This document shows, piece by piece, positions 1-10,130 of a DNA stretch of 64,000 nt (position 1 is the stretch's first letter; each line of letters opens with the position of its first letter). The notes under the pieces are model-generated. The model was not told where the DNA came from. It saw nothing but the letters and a program-made list of their open reading frames with translations, and ran no database searches. A program made the position numbers and the translations under genes. The stretch is from Sambucus nigra (lineage: Eukaryota > Streptophyta > Magnoliopsida > Dipsacales > Adoxaceae): assembly GCA_949130495.1 (NCBI GenBank), contig OX422222.1, forward strand, positions 272,356,109 through 272,420,108, read 5' to 3'.

Positions 1-479
1 CGATGGAACTCCAAGCTACTCCGCCCAAGGTTCCACGGTCAGGATCCTTCGGTGTTTTACTAGGTGTATCTAAAATGGCCGGACGAGCCCCAACAGTGCC
101 TCACTTCTCAATCCTCGAAACCAAATCCCTCTCAAGTTCCCACAGTGAGGTCATTCGATAGAGCATGAAAGCTCTCCCAGGCCCTGCCAAGCCTAGTCTC
201 TCGCGAGTACTATTTGACCTCACACAAAGTCATTATTATTCTCGTTACATCATTACAACCGTTATAGTTGATAGTCAATATAAACAAAAATACAATATGA
301 CTGAGAAAAACAACAAGCTAAAGTATGAGCTGCCACGCTTGAGCTGCCATGCTGAGTTTCCACGCTTGAGATACCTCGGTGCCTTAATCCCCAAAACACT
401 GTTGCTAATGTGGAATTACCTTTAATCTCAAAAAACCTTCAATCCCTCTCTATAATCTTCCTCCATTGCTGCATCTAAG
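1..479. other. Unassigned AT-moderate sequence at window edge
   Basis: I recognise no coding similarity. The stretch at about 325-375 has a short imperfect repeat built on gctgccacgcttgag. The 86-codon open frame at 165-425 has no recognisable motif and is probably chance. The segment may belong to the element that carries the broken ORF to its right, but nothing shows this directly. Confidence 0.4.
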
Positions 480-1500
480 TCCCCTCTACAAGAAGAAGGT
501 GGCTCTTCTTTTAGAGGAACTTCCTTCTCATTTGATTATTTGGATTTGTCCACTATTCCAACCACTCTCTCTTCCCTAAGTAAAATGGTTTAAAGAGATA
601 TTCCCAAACTCCTTACTGGATCCATGTCTCCCCCTCCTGTTGAGAAGAAGACAACTACATGGGAAGGTTCCAAACGACCAATAGTAGTGACTATTGAGGA
701 AATGAAGAGCAAAGAGCCTCAATTTAAGATATTGAGGAATGGTCTTGCCATATAAGAGTTAGTTCAAAAGACCCCGGCCGATCAGCCCTTTGCAAAAGGT
801 ACCTTTGAACTTTGCTTTGGCTAGGGATTTTATTGATGTTCTCCCTGCTGACATGTTGGCAGCTACTCCTTTGTCTAGGTGAGGTTGTTAGAGAGAGATA
901 ACCAGAAAATAGCTTTAATAACTATCTTTACATACGTTTATTCCTTATTTGGCAACCTTTATACTTATTATTTGCTGATACTTTAACCTTCAAATTTGTA
1001 GTTCTTGATGGACTATGACCAACTCTAGATGAGAGATGCTCATATTAGTGAGTCTTCTACTAATGTTGAGGATAATATCAAAGACCTGAAGGAATCCTTG
1101 AATGCTATCAAAACATCCCGCAAGAAAGACCTAGAGAAGTGGTAGGGCCAGTTGGATTCTATCGAGAAGAAGATGATGGATGCCGAGAAGGCGACTTCTG
1201 ATTCTGCTAAGGCTACCATTAAAGTGGAGAAAAAAATACCAAAAACTAAAAGATGCCATAAAGAAAGGGAAGGAATATGCCTATACTCGTGGTTATGATA
1301 CGGCTTTTACCAAAATAGACTATTTGAAGAAGGCCTCCTTCAAGGAAGGTTGTGATTTTACACTGAAGCAAGTCAGCACTATCGCCGACTCAGTCCTCTT
1401 TTAGAAGTTAAACCTTGGTACCCCTCCTATTATTAATAAAGAAAAAGAAGAAGATGAGGGTACTGACTCCAATAGTGGTCTCTTAGTCGGTAAAAGAAAT
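480..1500 (+). pseudogene. Degenerate coiled-coil ORF, retrotransposon-associated type
   Basis: Conceptual translation gives broken stretches rich in Lys, Glu, Asp and Ala. At 1010-1230 there is a charged helical run (DLKESLNAIKTSRKKDLEKW, then SIEKKMMDAEKATSDSAKAT). At 1255-1400 an Ala/Tyr/Lys-rich tail continues in another frame. This layout resembles the C-terminal part of plant 'putative gypsy-type transposon' proteins, which end in a long coiled coil followed by an acidic tail and a T-rich 3' UTR like the one at 1540-1600. Stops and frameshifts occur throughout, so it is not expressed as one protein. The family call is inference from composition; no catalytic motif exists to confirm it. 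Confidence 0.35.
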
Positions 1501-1608
1501 AGCCTAAGACAAGGAGAAGTAGTAGACTCCTTAGGATTATTTTGCATTTCTAATTTTTTTTCTTTGTAATGCATAGTTTCTTTGTAACCTTAAGGCTACC
1601 ACTATGCT

Positions 1609-2423
1609 TGTTTATATTTGGGAATCTTTTAGAAAATATTTTCTGAAGTCTGAATTTTTTTTTATAAAAAGTAAAAAAAATTCTAAGTGTAGAAGCGGAC
1701 TGCCTCGGTTGGCGAGCTCATTCAAACGAGATTAAACTGTTATTCGAGCGACATAGACATGTCGCGCGATCTCGTTCGAGCGACATGCTTATCTCGTTCA
1801 AACCACGTCGCTGCCTCAATTTTTGTATAAATATCTGGTTTCATTCTACATGTTTGCCAACTCTTTTTTGCACACGATTTCTGCGTTTTATAGCTCAGAA
1901 ACCAAACTTCAAGTTTTTTTAGGTTTTATGCCTTTTTGATTCATAAATCCATTCCCATATATTTGTGTGAATCTTTAAACCTTTAGAGGATTTTTTACTT
2001 ATCTAGAGTAACTTGTGGGGAGAACTCTACAACCAGAGAGTTGCGTGCTATTGTGGAGGGAGTCCTTATGAAGTTAACTTGTGGAGAAGCCGTTTATCTT
2101 ATTCATTAGTGATCACCTGGAGTTCTTGCGAGAGATTCCAGTCGATGACATCAGAACCTACACCTGAGGGTATTCCGTATGTCACTCTTATTTTCAGTAT
2201 AATCCGCGTAAACCGTTCTTTACAAATTATATTGAAAATAAAAAGAAAAAGGTTTTGCCCCTTTGGGGGACTTTTCCAGAATTTTTTTTGTTTTATCATG
2301 CATGCTTTATTTTATTGGATAAATCATCTAGATGCATGTTTTAGGTTTTAACTAAAATTTGGGAATAATTAAAATTGGATTTTATTTGATAAGTCGCAAT
2401 ATTTCTGCTGTAGCAATTCTACA
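1609..2423 (+). repeat. Element A 5' LTR (5'-truncated)
   Basis: Co-linear with the 3' LTR from its position about 5540 to the end. Shared landmarks are the palindrome cluster, the TATA box, the block gtggggagaactctacaa near 2016, and the terminal TTCTACA at 2417-2423. The first 240 bp or so present at 5292-5535 are missing here. At 1609 the sequence switches to the flank of the upstream broken ORF, so a deletion or recombination removed the left border. Confidence 0.8.
1718..1834 (+). promoter_or_regulatory. Element A U3 palindrome cluster and TATA box (5' LTR)
   Basis: Between 1718 and 1808 four variants of a TCGTTCGAACGA-like motif recur (for example ctcgttcgagcgac at 1779 and ctcgttcaaacc at 1796). 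A TATAAATAT box follows at 1826-1834. The same arrangement is in the 3' LTR at 5617-5725. Position just upstream of the TATA suggests a promoter-proximal activator site; that role is inference. Confidence 0.55.
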
Positions 2424-2426
2424 AAT

Positions 2427-2438
2427 TGGTATCAGAGC
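2427..2438 (+). other. Primer-binding site 1 of element A
   Basis: TGGTATCAGAGC, four bases after the LTR end at 2423. This is the standard plant primer site complementary to the 3' end of initiator-methionine tRNA. Confidence 0.9.
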
Positions 2439-2468
2439 TTATTTAAGCGATCACCATATTTTACAAAT

Positions 2469-2480
2469 TGGTATCAGAGT
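2469..2480 (+). other. Second PBS-like site of element A
   Basis: TGGTATCAGAGT, 42 bp after the first site. It is preceded by catattttacaaat, which matches the LTR end of element B rather than A's own. This suggests an LTR-end sliver from a related element left by recombination. Confidence 0.75.
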
Positions 2481-2526
2481 CTGTTGCACTAAGTTATTGT
2501 GTTTTGATCCTGATTTTTTTACAAAA

Positions 2527-3687
2527 ATGGCTTTTGGTGGTTTTAATGATTTTAGATGTCAGCTTTTTGAAAAAGTTAATTGGAAAATACACACGGACTC
2601 TTGTTTTAAATCTTCTATTGAAAATGACTCTGAGACGTGTCCTTGTTGTGAGGGTGTTGGTCACACGTTAGATGAGTGTACCATAAATTTAAAGAATAAA
2701 TTAAATAAATCGGCATCTCGTATTTTTACCCTTAGTGATAGTGATTAAGAAGAAGAAGTCTTTTATGCTTCTAGTCGAGAGCTTCCCATCCATGTGATTA
2801 GTGATTAGAGTAAGGGTGAAAAGAGTGCGGAGGAAGAAGACGAATCGAGTGAGTTGCAAGTTGCCTAGAATAAGGTGTATTTTGAATCTTTAATGACAAA
2901 AAAGGAAAAATTGAAACTTAAAGATGAATTGAAGAAATGTGCTTCAGATAGTGATAATACTGATGTGTTGATTAAGGATCTTAGGGCACGTGAGGAGATG
3001 CTTAAAGAGAAATTAGGATATGTTGAGGGTGAGAAAGATAGTCTTCGAGGTGTGATGGAAGTTATGAAAAAGGAACTTTTAGAGTTTGAAGACTCTAGGC
3101 GTTTGCTTGAATCTAGGATAGGTGAACTTGAGGTGAAATTGATAGATTCAAGTAAAGTGAAATTTGATTTGGAGTCTAGGTCTGAAAAACTTGATAAGAT
3201 TTTAGGCACCGTCGAGTTAAAAAAGGATAGGGGTGGAATTGGTCTTGAAAAATGTGTTGCACTCATTCCCAGACGTGTAAGAGAGCCTCCTTGGATTGTT
3301 AAGAAAGAGGCACCTAAGTTTGTTAGGAAATAGCCCCCTAGGAACATTATGAGAGAACCTCCTAGGATCATTAGGAGAGAGCCACCTAGGAAAATTCAGA
3401 GAGAGCAACCGAGAAATTTGATGAGAGGGCCACCTTTAGGTAACACTCACCGTCCGATTTACACTTTCACACATTGCGGTAGGCAAGATCATCTTAGGCG
3501 TTTCTGCTATAATCTTTTGAAAGGACCTAGAGAACATAAAACGAGAGTCACACAGGTTCCCAAAACCCCCACACTCTGTTACACATCAATTTGGGTCATG
3601 AAATCGGATTTAGAGGCTTATGGTTTGTTTGTTCATGATTACCGTTTGCTTGCACATGATCCTCCTCTTTTCATATCATATAGATGA
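2527..3687 (+). pseudogene. Element A Gag-like gene: two CCHC knuckles, coiled coil, RxPP repeat, no capsid domain
   Basis: Starts MAFGGFNDF at 2527 and stays in one frame to the stop at 3685-3687, interrupted only by a few point stops (first at 2746-2748, others near 2805, 2865 and 3331). Order: about 37 residues; CCHC knuckle CPCCEGVGHTLDEC; acidic Ser/Glu stretch; coiled coil (2875-3215) rich in Glu, Lys and Leu; an Arg/Pro repeat of type REPPRxI (3277-3435); then a second knuckle whose first Cys is Phe (FTHCGRQDHLRRFC). Copia Gags normally carry a DUF4219/UBN2 region of about 200 residues before the first knuckle; here it is absent. The uninterrupted frame suggests point decay of a once-functional ORF. 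The second knuckle resembles the CxxCGxxGHxxxxC motif seen in Sirevirus-like copia proteins. Role, if any, was nucleic-acid binding. Confidence 0.8.
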
Positions 3688-5280
3688 TTTTGTTTGCTTG
3701 TTTTTCATACTCTAGTTGTGGTTTCATGTTATATATTTTCTAGTGGGTTGACATGCAGTTTTTGTATAAATTTTTACTTTTGAAATTTTTTGAAAAATAC
3801 AAATAGATTTTATTTTGGATAAAGTTTTTGACAAATCCAAAAAGAGTTTTGCATTTTGTTTACACCTTTTATGGATGAACACTTAGCATGACCGAGTCAC
3901 AACATCATTCCATTTTTCATGTGACTATTTGATATTGTTTTGAGACAATATGTCAATTCATTCATGTGCTTTATAATGTTTGGAGTCATTAAGATGTAAT
4001 TAAGTGTTACTTCCTATATGTTTGACTCGTAATTTCCTTTATTGCACACGTACACGGATTTGTTTGATTATTGTGCTTATCTTACCACATGTTGGTTGGG
4101 TGTTTCTACTTCAATCTTGTCCTTAAAACGAACCAAGCACGATAAAACTTGATAAGAAAGTTGTGCATGTAAGAGTCGTTTATGAGTTTGTGTGCTTTAT
4201 TTGAAAATGGTGAAGGGCTACAAAAGGCTATCATTTATCCTTTTAGATTAAGCCACCGTTTAATTGGACCTAAAAAATTGAGGAATTTTATTATTCGGGG
4301 TCCAGAGAGGTTTAAAAGAGCCCGAAAAATTTAAAGGCCATAAAAAGAAATTAATGCCGCATATGGGCCATTTATGTTTTTGCACCAATTCTCCAAAGTT
4401 TGATAATTTAGTTAATACACCTCTAAAAGAAAATATATATGAGGGAGTTTGGATGGAGAATTAAAACGGGTTTGCATGTCCTTGAAAGTCTTGAAAAAGC
4501 GTTACATATTTTTGGATGTTATTGTTGTAAAAATCACTTTGACTTTGATTTGTTGATTTGCATAAGACGATGTCATCTAAATTCAACAATTTTACACCTA
4601 AGGATATTTTTTATGTTCATTCGTTAGGGGTACACGTATTCATCATGCACATACGATCGATTGAGTTTATTTATCTATCGAATATGTTCACACCCATACA
4701 TTCCAATTCCATGACTTGGTTGCTTTAGTTTAAATCCAAGGTGTGATTTTTGGTATCTTATTTTTGTATGAAAAAATTGAAAAATAAAAAATAGTTTATG
4801 AATGTTTTTGAGACATACCTTTGCATGCGCATAGTTTGATTCATGTTTGCTATGCATTTTATCGTGACACTCCATGTTTTGACTACACTCCATGTTTTGA
4901 CTGTTTTTTCTCATCTGTCTATTTGGGGACATCATAAAAAGGGGGATAAAGAATTACCATGTTATGGGAGAGTTTTTGCATTATGGGAGAGATTTGATTT
5001 TTTTTAATGATTTATTCTTTTATCATTTCAATCTCAATGCGTCACGAAGGTTTCTGCTTTATCTCATGTGTGTAGGTACAAAGTTGATAATTACTGGATT
5101 GCACACCCTGATGAGAAAAACTTTGAGAATTTCTGAAGTGCTGAAGATTTTAAGATGTTGAAGTTTGATTGACGGCATGTCATTTAGTATTCTCAATTTG
5201 AGGGTTTAATGAGGATATTATGTTGTATGTCATTTGATTGCATAATTCGAATTTTTTTATGTATGTACTGACATAGACAT
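3688..5280 (+). other. Long 3' non-coding domain of element A
   Basis: No coding similarity on either strand. Blocks are shared in the same order with B (31637-33192) and, in reverse complement, with C (22410-24042). Examples are the block around 3866-4010 (atggatgaacacttagcatg onward), the cctaaaaaattgaggaatttt block at 4271, and the region around 4660-4930. It ends at the polypurine tract. Conservation without coding content suggests a cis role or simple common descent. Confidence 0.7.
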
Positions 5281-5291
5281 AGGGGGAGATT
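5281..5291 (+). other. Polypurine tract of element A
   Basis: AGGGGGAGATT directly before the TG of the 3' LTR at 5292. The identical tract precedes B's 3' LTR, and its complement flanks C's. Confidence 0.85.
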
Positions 5292-6313
5292 TGTAAGGAC
5301 ATAATTTTATAAACGTCCGGGGTAGAATCTAGGAATTTTCTGTTTGTCCTAGATCACAGTATGTATGTCTGATACCGCTACGTTCGTCACGTCAACACGA
5401 TCATCCACAAAGGCCTAGATTTTAATCCATGCATCCATCATCTTCACACGTGCATCATGCTACATGCGACGTGCTTCTCAACCGTTCCCACTACTCCACT
5501 ACGCATTATTGGTAAAATGATTTATGGGAGTTGTTTATATTTGCATAAATATTTAGGAACTTTTTAGAAAATATTTTTTGAAGTCTGAATTGTTTTTTAT
5601 CAAAAGTAGAAATTTTTCGACATAGACATGTCGCGCGATCTCGTTCAAGCAACACGTTTCCTTCGTTCGAGCGATATGCTTATCTCGTTCGAATACCTCC
5701 ACCGCCTCGATTTTTATATAAATATCTGGTTTCATTCTACATGTTTTCCAAGTCTTTTTCGCACACGATTTCTGCGTTTTACAACCCAGAAATTAGATTC
5801 AAGTTTCGTAAGGTTTTATGCCTTTTTGATTCATAAATCCATTCCCATATATTTGTGTGAATCTCTAAACCTTCAGAGGATTATTTACTCATTTGGGGTA
5901 ACTTGTGGGGAGAACTCTACAATCGGAGAGCTGCGTGCTATTGTGGAGGGAGTCCTTATGAAGTTAACTTGTGGAGATGCCGTTTCTCTTCTTCATTGCT
6001 AACCACCTGGAGTTTTAGCAGGAGATTCCAGTCGATAACAGCGGAACCGACACCTGAGGGTATTTCGTATGTCACTCTTGTTTTCAGTATAATTCGTGTA
6101 AATCATTCTATACAAATTATATTGAAAATAAAAGGAAAAAGGTTTTACTCCTTTGGGGGATTTTTCCTAAAATTGTTTGTTTTATCCTGCATGCTTTATT
6201 TTATTGGATAAATCATCTAGATGCATGTTTTAGGGTTTAAATAAAATTTGGGAATAATTAAAATTGGAGTTATATTTGAGAAGTCGCAATATTTCCGCTG
6301 TAGAGATTCTACA
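5292..6313 (+). repeat. Element A 3' LTR
   Basis: 1022 bp, TGTAAGGACA to TTCTACA. Contains the palindrome cluster at 5617-5700 and a TATATAAATAT box at 5715-5725. Its first 240 bp align by eye with the start of element C's LTR. The flank after 6313 is ctcta; the matching 5' flank is lost. Confidence 0.88.
5617..5725 (+). promoter_or_regulatory. Element A U3 palindrome cluster and TATA box (3' LTR)
   Basis: Variants of the cgttcgaacga motif at about 5638-5650, 5661-5675 and 5683-5692, then a TATATAAATAT box at 5715-5725. Same arrangement as the 5' LTR. Confidence 0.55.
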
Positions 6314-7189
6314 CTCTAACGTTATTGGTATGACCCTAGTTGTTTGGATTAACCGAATCTTCCTTTTTAACTTGACATAAGTGGATTCCTACTGATGTTA
6401 TACCCATTAGTTTAGTTAGGAAATATCGAAAAGACACACTTATTCTACTTCTGCATTTATTGGATAATCCTTGTTCCAATAGGTAAGAAAGACTGAGGGA
6501 GTTAAAATCCACCATCCTTCCTTATGATTTAGATATTCCCCCTGAGGGAAATGAGAAATCTTTAGAAAAACATCCAGTTAAGTGAATGTGTTTACCTTCT
6601 CTTTATCTTTACATCTCTGAAAAGTATTTTGTAATGAAGTTCGTTTATCTTTTGAATAAAAGATAATATATGTTCAATACATATTGCATTGGTTATTGGC
6701 CGAGCAGTAGTTATGCACTATGATTGTATGGTCGGTTTTTGGCCTACTAATCTTCTTTACTGATTACCGATTTGGACGAACATAAGTTGTCCACCCTTAG
6801 GTTTTACTAATATACTTATGGTTCTTTAAACATATCTTTTCCATTATTGGATATGTGTTTGAATTAGTTACCATAGGCTACCAAATTTTATAGTCTGTTT
6901 CCTTAACGTGGTCTGCTAAAACTTATTGTTCTTAACTTTATGTCATACGACAAATTTTAAAGTTATGGATTTCTTTTTCGTGACTTGTCAAAGACAAAGT
7001 CATACATGAAGTTTTTAATTAAATTTTCATTGTTTGATTATTTTTGTGATAATAGTCCTTGTGATAGTTACATCTCCCATTCCCCCAAAATACATTAAAA
7101 TGAATTTCATTACCGATAATCCAATAAGTTCTTATTAAAGCTGAAAATAGTTGCTACAAATGTAATTGAAACTTTAATATAGAATTACT
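6314..7189. other. Unassigned; 3' flank of J and right flank of A
   Basis: AT-rich. On the minus strand it lies beyond the end of J's polyprotein, where a 3' UTR and 3' LTR would be expected, but no sequence matching J's LTR (12837-13348) is seen. On the plus strand 6460-6590 gives a weak open stretch ending in a stop followed by a T-rich tail. No confident assignment. Confidence 0.4.
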
Positions 7190-8640
7190 GATAGTACTTC
7201 CAAAGATGCTCGACATTCTATGGGTTCTTGAATAATTCTCCTTCAAATGTTTCTAAACGGTAGGTATCTTGTCGGATAACTACAGAATGCTATATGGACC
7301 AGGCCAATTGGCCTCCAATTTGTTTCCTTTTTGTAGGACTTTCTTCAAAATATAGTCTCCTTCTTTCAGGTTGTTTGGCTTCGCCCTTCTGTTATAAAAC
7401 ATGGCCGTACATTATTGATAGGCATATATTCGAAGTTTAGTATTCTCTCTTACTTCTTCCACCAGGATTGAAATTAGCCTTCTCATGAGGTCACTCTTAG
7501 GAGGCTTAAAGTTAAGCACCCTATGGATAGGCAAATCGATCTCTATAGGAACCATAACTTTAGTTCCAAATGCAAGCATGTATGTAGTCTCAGTGATAGA
7601 TGTCCTTGACCGACAAGACACTATATAACTCATTGATCCAATTTATTTTCGCATCATCAACCCATTTTTTCAAGATATTGAGCAATGTTTTATTAGTTAC
7701 CCCTATCTAACAATTGCACTAAGGCTGTCCATGGGCAGAATGTAATTTTTGGATCTTGGATTGAATACAATAATCCTCAAACTATTAGTTATTGAACTGC
7801 GTTCCATGATCTGTGATGAAAGCATACGACATGCTATATCAACATATGATATTTTTCCATATAAATTGTAAAAGTCTTTCATAAGGCATTTCCACCAATG
7901 GATTAGATTCCACCCACGTTGTTAAATAGTCAACTGCTACAACCAAGTGTTTAAATCTTCCTTTTGTCCTTGGCAATGGGTTGATCAAATTAATCCCCCT
8001 AATAGGAAAGGGCTTGGGGGATGTGATCAACGTCACGGCAACCCCCAGTCTTCTATGTATAATAGTAAAATTTTGGCACTTATAACACTTTCTAGCATAT
8101 GATGAATAGTCTACTTTCATAATTGGTCAGTAATGTGTCTGCATAGCTACTTGTCATACCAATGGTCGTCCTATTGAGTGGGCTCCCCATAATCCGTCAT
8201 GAACTTCTTTAATCGAGTCATTCACTTCAATGGGATGAACACACCTAAGTAAAGAAATAATGAATCCATTGCTATACAAGAGCCTCCTTCTAGTACATAT
8301 CTAGATGCTTTGTATCTCAACTTCCTTACTTCCTTAGGATCTTCAGGCAAAAATCCCATGTCAATATACTCCTTAATTGGGTCCATCCATGAGAGCCCCA
8401 AATCAACTCTTATTAAACTAACTTCTTATTTATGTATGCTCCTATTTGTTGGGACTTCAACTAAAATAGTCCTCTTTAATTCTTTCCTGGTTTATAAAGT
8501 AAGTAGAGAAAGTGCATCTTCTCAAAGATTCTTTATTTTTGGAATTCTAACCATTTTGACTGCCAAAAACTTAGTGATGATTCTTGAGTTTTGGTTAGGT
8601 ACCTAGTCATCAGTTCTCCTTTAACTTAATATATCCCTAA
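7190..8640 (-). pseudogene. Element J integrase remnant
   Basis: The zinc-binding end is seen as CYKCQ at about 8065-8080. The core follows with the typical VAVDYLTTWVE stretch (about 7910-7945, first catalytic Asp in VDY) and WKNIIC near 7842. The C-terminal part has YMLAFGTKVMVPIEIDLPIH (7525-7585) and, in another frame, a GANWPGPY-like segment near 7300 that normally ends Tat integrases. Integrase would insert the cDNA copy into host DNA; frameshifts at about 7410 and 7640-7840 make this copy dead. Confidence 0.8.
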
Positions 8641-9300
8641 CACTTGATTAACTATCAGTATAAAGTCACTATGAGCGACTATTTGATCGGCACCTAATGA
8701 CAAAGCGAGTTTCAACCCAGTAATCAATGCTTCATACTTTTGCCTCATGATTGGAAGCTCGAAATTGAAAATACAGAGCACACTCCATATTTATATCATC
8801 GGGGATGTTTAGAATTAGTCATTCTCTACTGCTAAAGGCATAAGAGGACCCATCAATGTACAACTTCTAGATAGTAATTTCTTTGTTAAATCCCCCATCA
8901 TTGAGAAATCCTTGTTTGAATAATTTTTTCCTCTGTTCTTCATACCTTTTGGCAATGCCTTGGGTAGGAAATGATTTCTATTAGTCCAATTTAGAACTAT
9001 CTTTCGAAAAAGTCTATTTGACATGGTTCGACTTTGACCTCTCTCCCAAGGAAGTCTGTTCGATTTGTTTCCCCTCATAATCGACTGTGGTGGTTTCTTC
9101 ATAAGTAAATTCTGCTATGAAATCAACTGCAGCCTGTCATTTTAATATTGTTCGGGGTTGATAGAGTATATCATATTCACTTAATTACACTTCCCAATCC
9201 ATCAATCTCCCTGATTTTTTTAGTTTATAGAAAACTTGGTGGAATGATAAATTTTTGTAGACCACAATGCTATGTGCTTGAAAGTAGGGCTTCATTCTTT
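8641..9300 (-). pseudogene. Element J RNase H remnant
   Basis: Conceptual reading gives LYIDGSS near 8850-8866, a catalytic-Asp motif of the plant gypsy RNase H. It is followed by a stretch like FRASNHEAKYEALITGLKLALSLGA (8690-8770) once one frameshift is allowed for, with the conserved Asn-x-Glu-Ala region recognisable. The domain would degrade the RNA strand during reverse transcription. Part of the 95-codon frame at 8815-9102 is out of frame. Pseudogene by frameshift and stops. Confidence 0.75.
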
Positions 9301-10130
9301 TAGATGTTTCTTTAATTTTTAAAGAGAATTTTCACATTGTTCATTCCATTTGAAGGTTTTCCTAAGCACCTTGAATAATGGTAAGAATTTATTAGTTTCT
9401 CGGGAGATAAATCTGTTAAGTGCAGCTACTCTTCTTATTAACTTATGCACATATTTTTTGTATGAGGGAGATTGTATTTTGATAAATTCCTTGATTTTGT
9501 CTGGATTGTCTTAAATTACTCTTTGATTTATGATGAATCCCAAAAACATCCCAACCTGCATGCCGAACACATATTTTATCAGGTTAAGTTTCATCTGACG
9601 CTTCTCCAGCTGGTCAAATATTTGGCCTAAGTCTTTGATGTGGTCGGTAAATATTTTTCTTTTAGTAAGCATATCATCCACATAAACTTTCATATTCTTG
9701 CAATCTACTCCTCAAAGACCTTGTTTTCCAGACTTTGGAATGTTGCTCAAGCATTTTTAATCCCAAAAGGAAAAATATTGTAGCTGTAAGTACCTCGACT
9801 GGTGATAAATGATGTCTTTTCCCTATCCTCTAGCTTTATTTTAATTTGATTGTATCTCTAATAAGCATCCATAAAGCTGAGTAACTTATGTCCTGCAGTT
9901 ACATTGACTAGTTGATTAATTATGGGCAAAGTGAAAGGACACTTCATACATGATTTATTGAAATCCATGAAGTCAGCGCACATGCGTCATTTGTTGTTCT
10001 TCGTCTTCACTATCACTATGGTGGATAACCAATTTGGGTACTTGATAACTTCAATAAAATTTCCCTTCTACAACTTATCCACCCCATCTTAGATAACTGT
10101 GCTGTTCTGACGACTGTATACTCGTTATTT
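9301..10130 (-). pseudogene. Element J reverse transcriptase remnant
   Basis: The catalytic box is intact as VYVDDMLTK (about 9664-9690). It is followed by HIKDLGQIFDQLEKRQMKLN and FLGFIINQRVI at 9511-9640, the standard palm and thumb segments of Tat/gypsy enzymes. Upstream (9740-10080) segments resembling SFMDAYQRYNQIK and FPFGIKNA are recognisable in shifted frames. The enzyme copies element RNA to DNA. YVDD is retained but the frame is broken several times. Confidence 0.8.

Larger units (their letters stand above)
1609..6313 (+). mobile_element. Element A: gag-only copia-type LTR element, 5' truncated
   Basis: Order: truncated 5' LTR, tRNA-iMet primer site, one gag-like frame, about 1.6 kb of non-coding sequence, polypurine tract, 3' LTR. 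No protease, integrase, reverse transcriptase or RNase H is visible in the 2.9-kb internal region. The 3' LTR runs TGTAAGGACA to TTCTACA and is 1022 bp. The 5' LTR lacks the first 240 bp or so, so its outer border and target duplication are lost. A shares its gag layout and 3' region with element C and more distantly with B. It resembles published gag-only terminal-repeat elements, though that label is inference. Confidence 0.85.

Noticed and set aside
165..425. 86-codon open frame
   Set aside because: No motif, no neighbours to support it, composition like the non-coding surroundings.
1718..1808. TTCGAA clusters as heat-shock elements
   Set aside because: Heat-shock elements need GAA and TTC units spaced by two bases; here TTC and GAA are directly joined, so the match fails.
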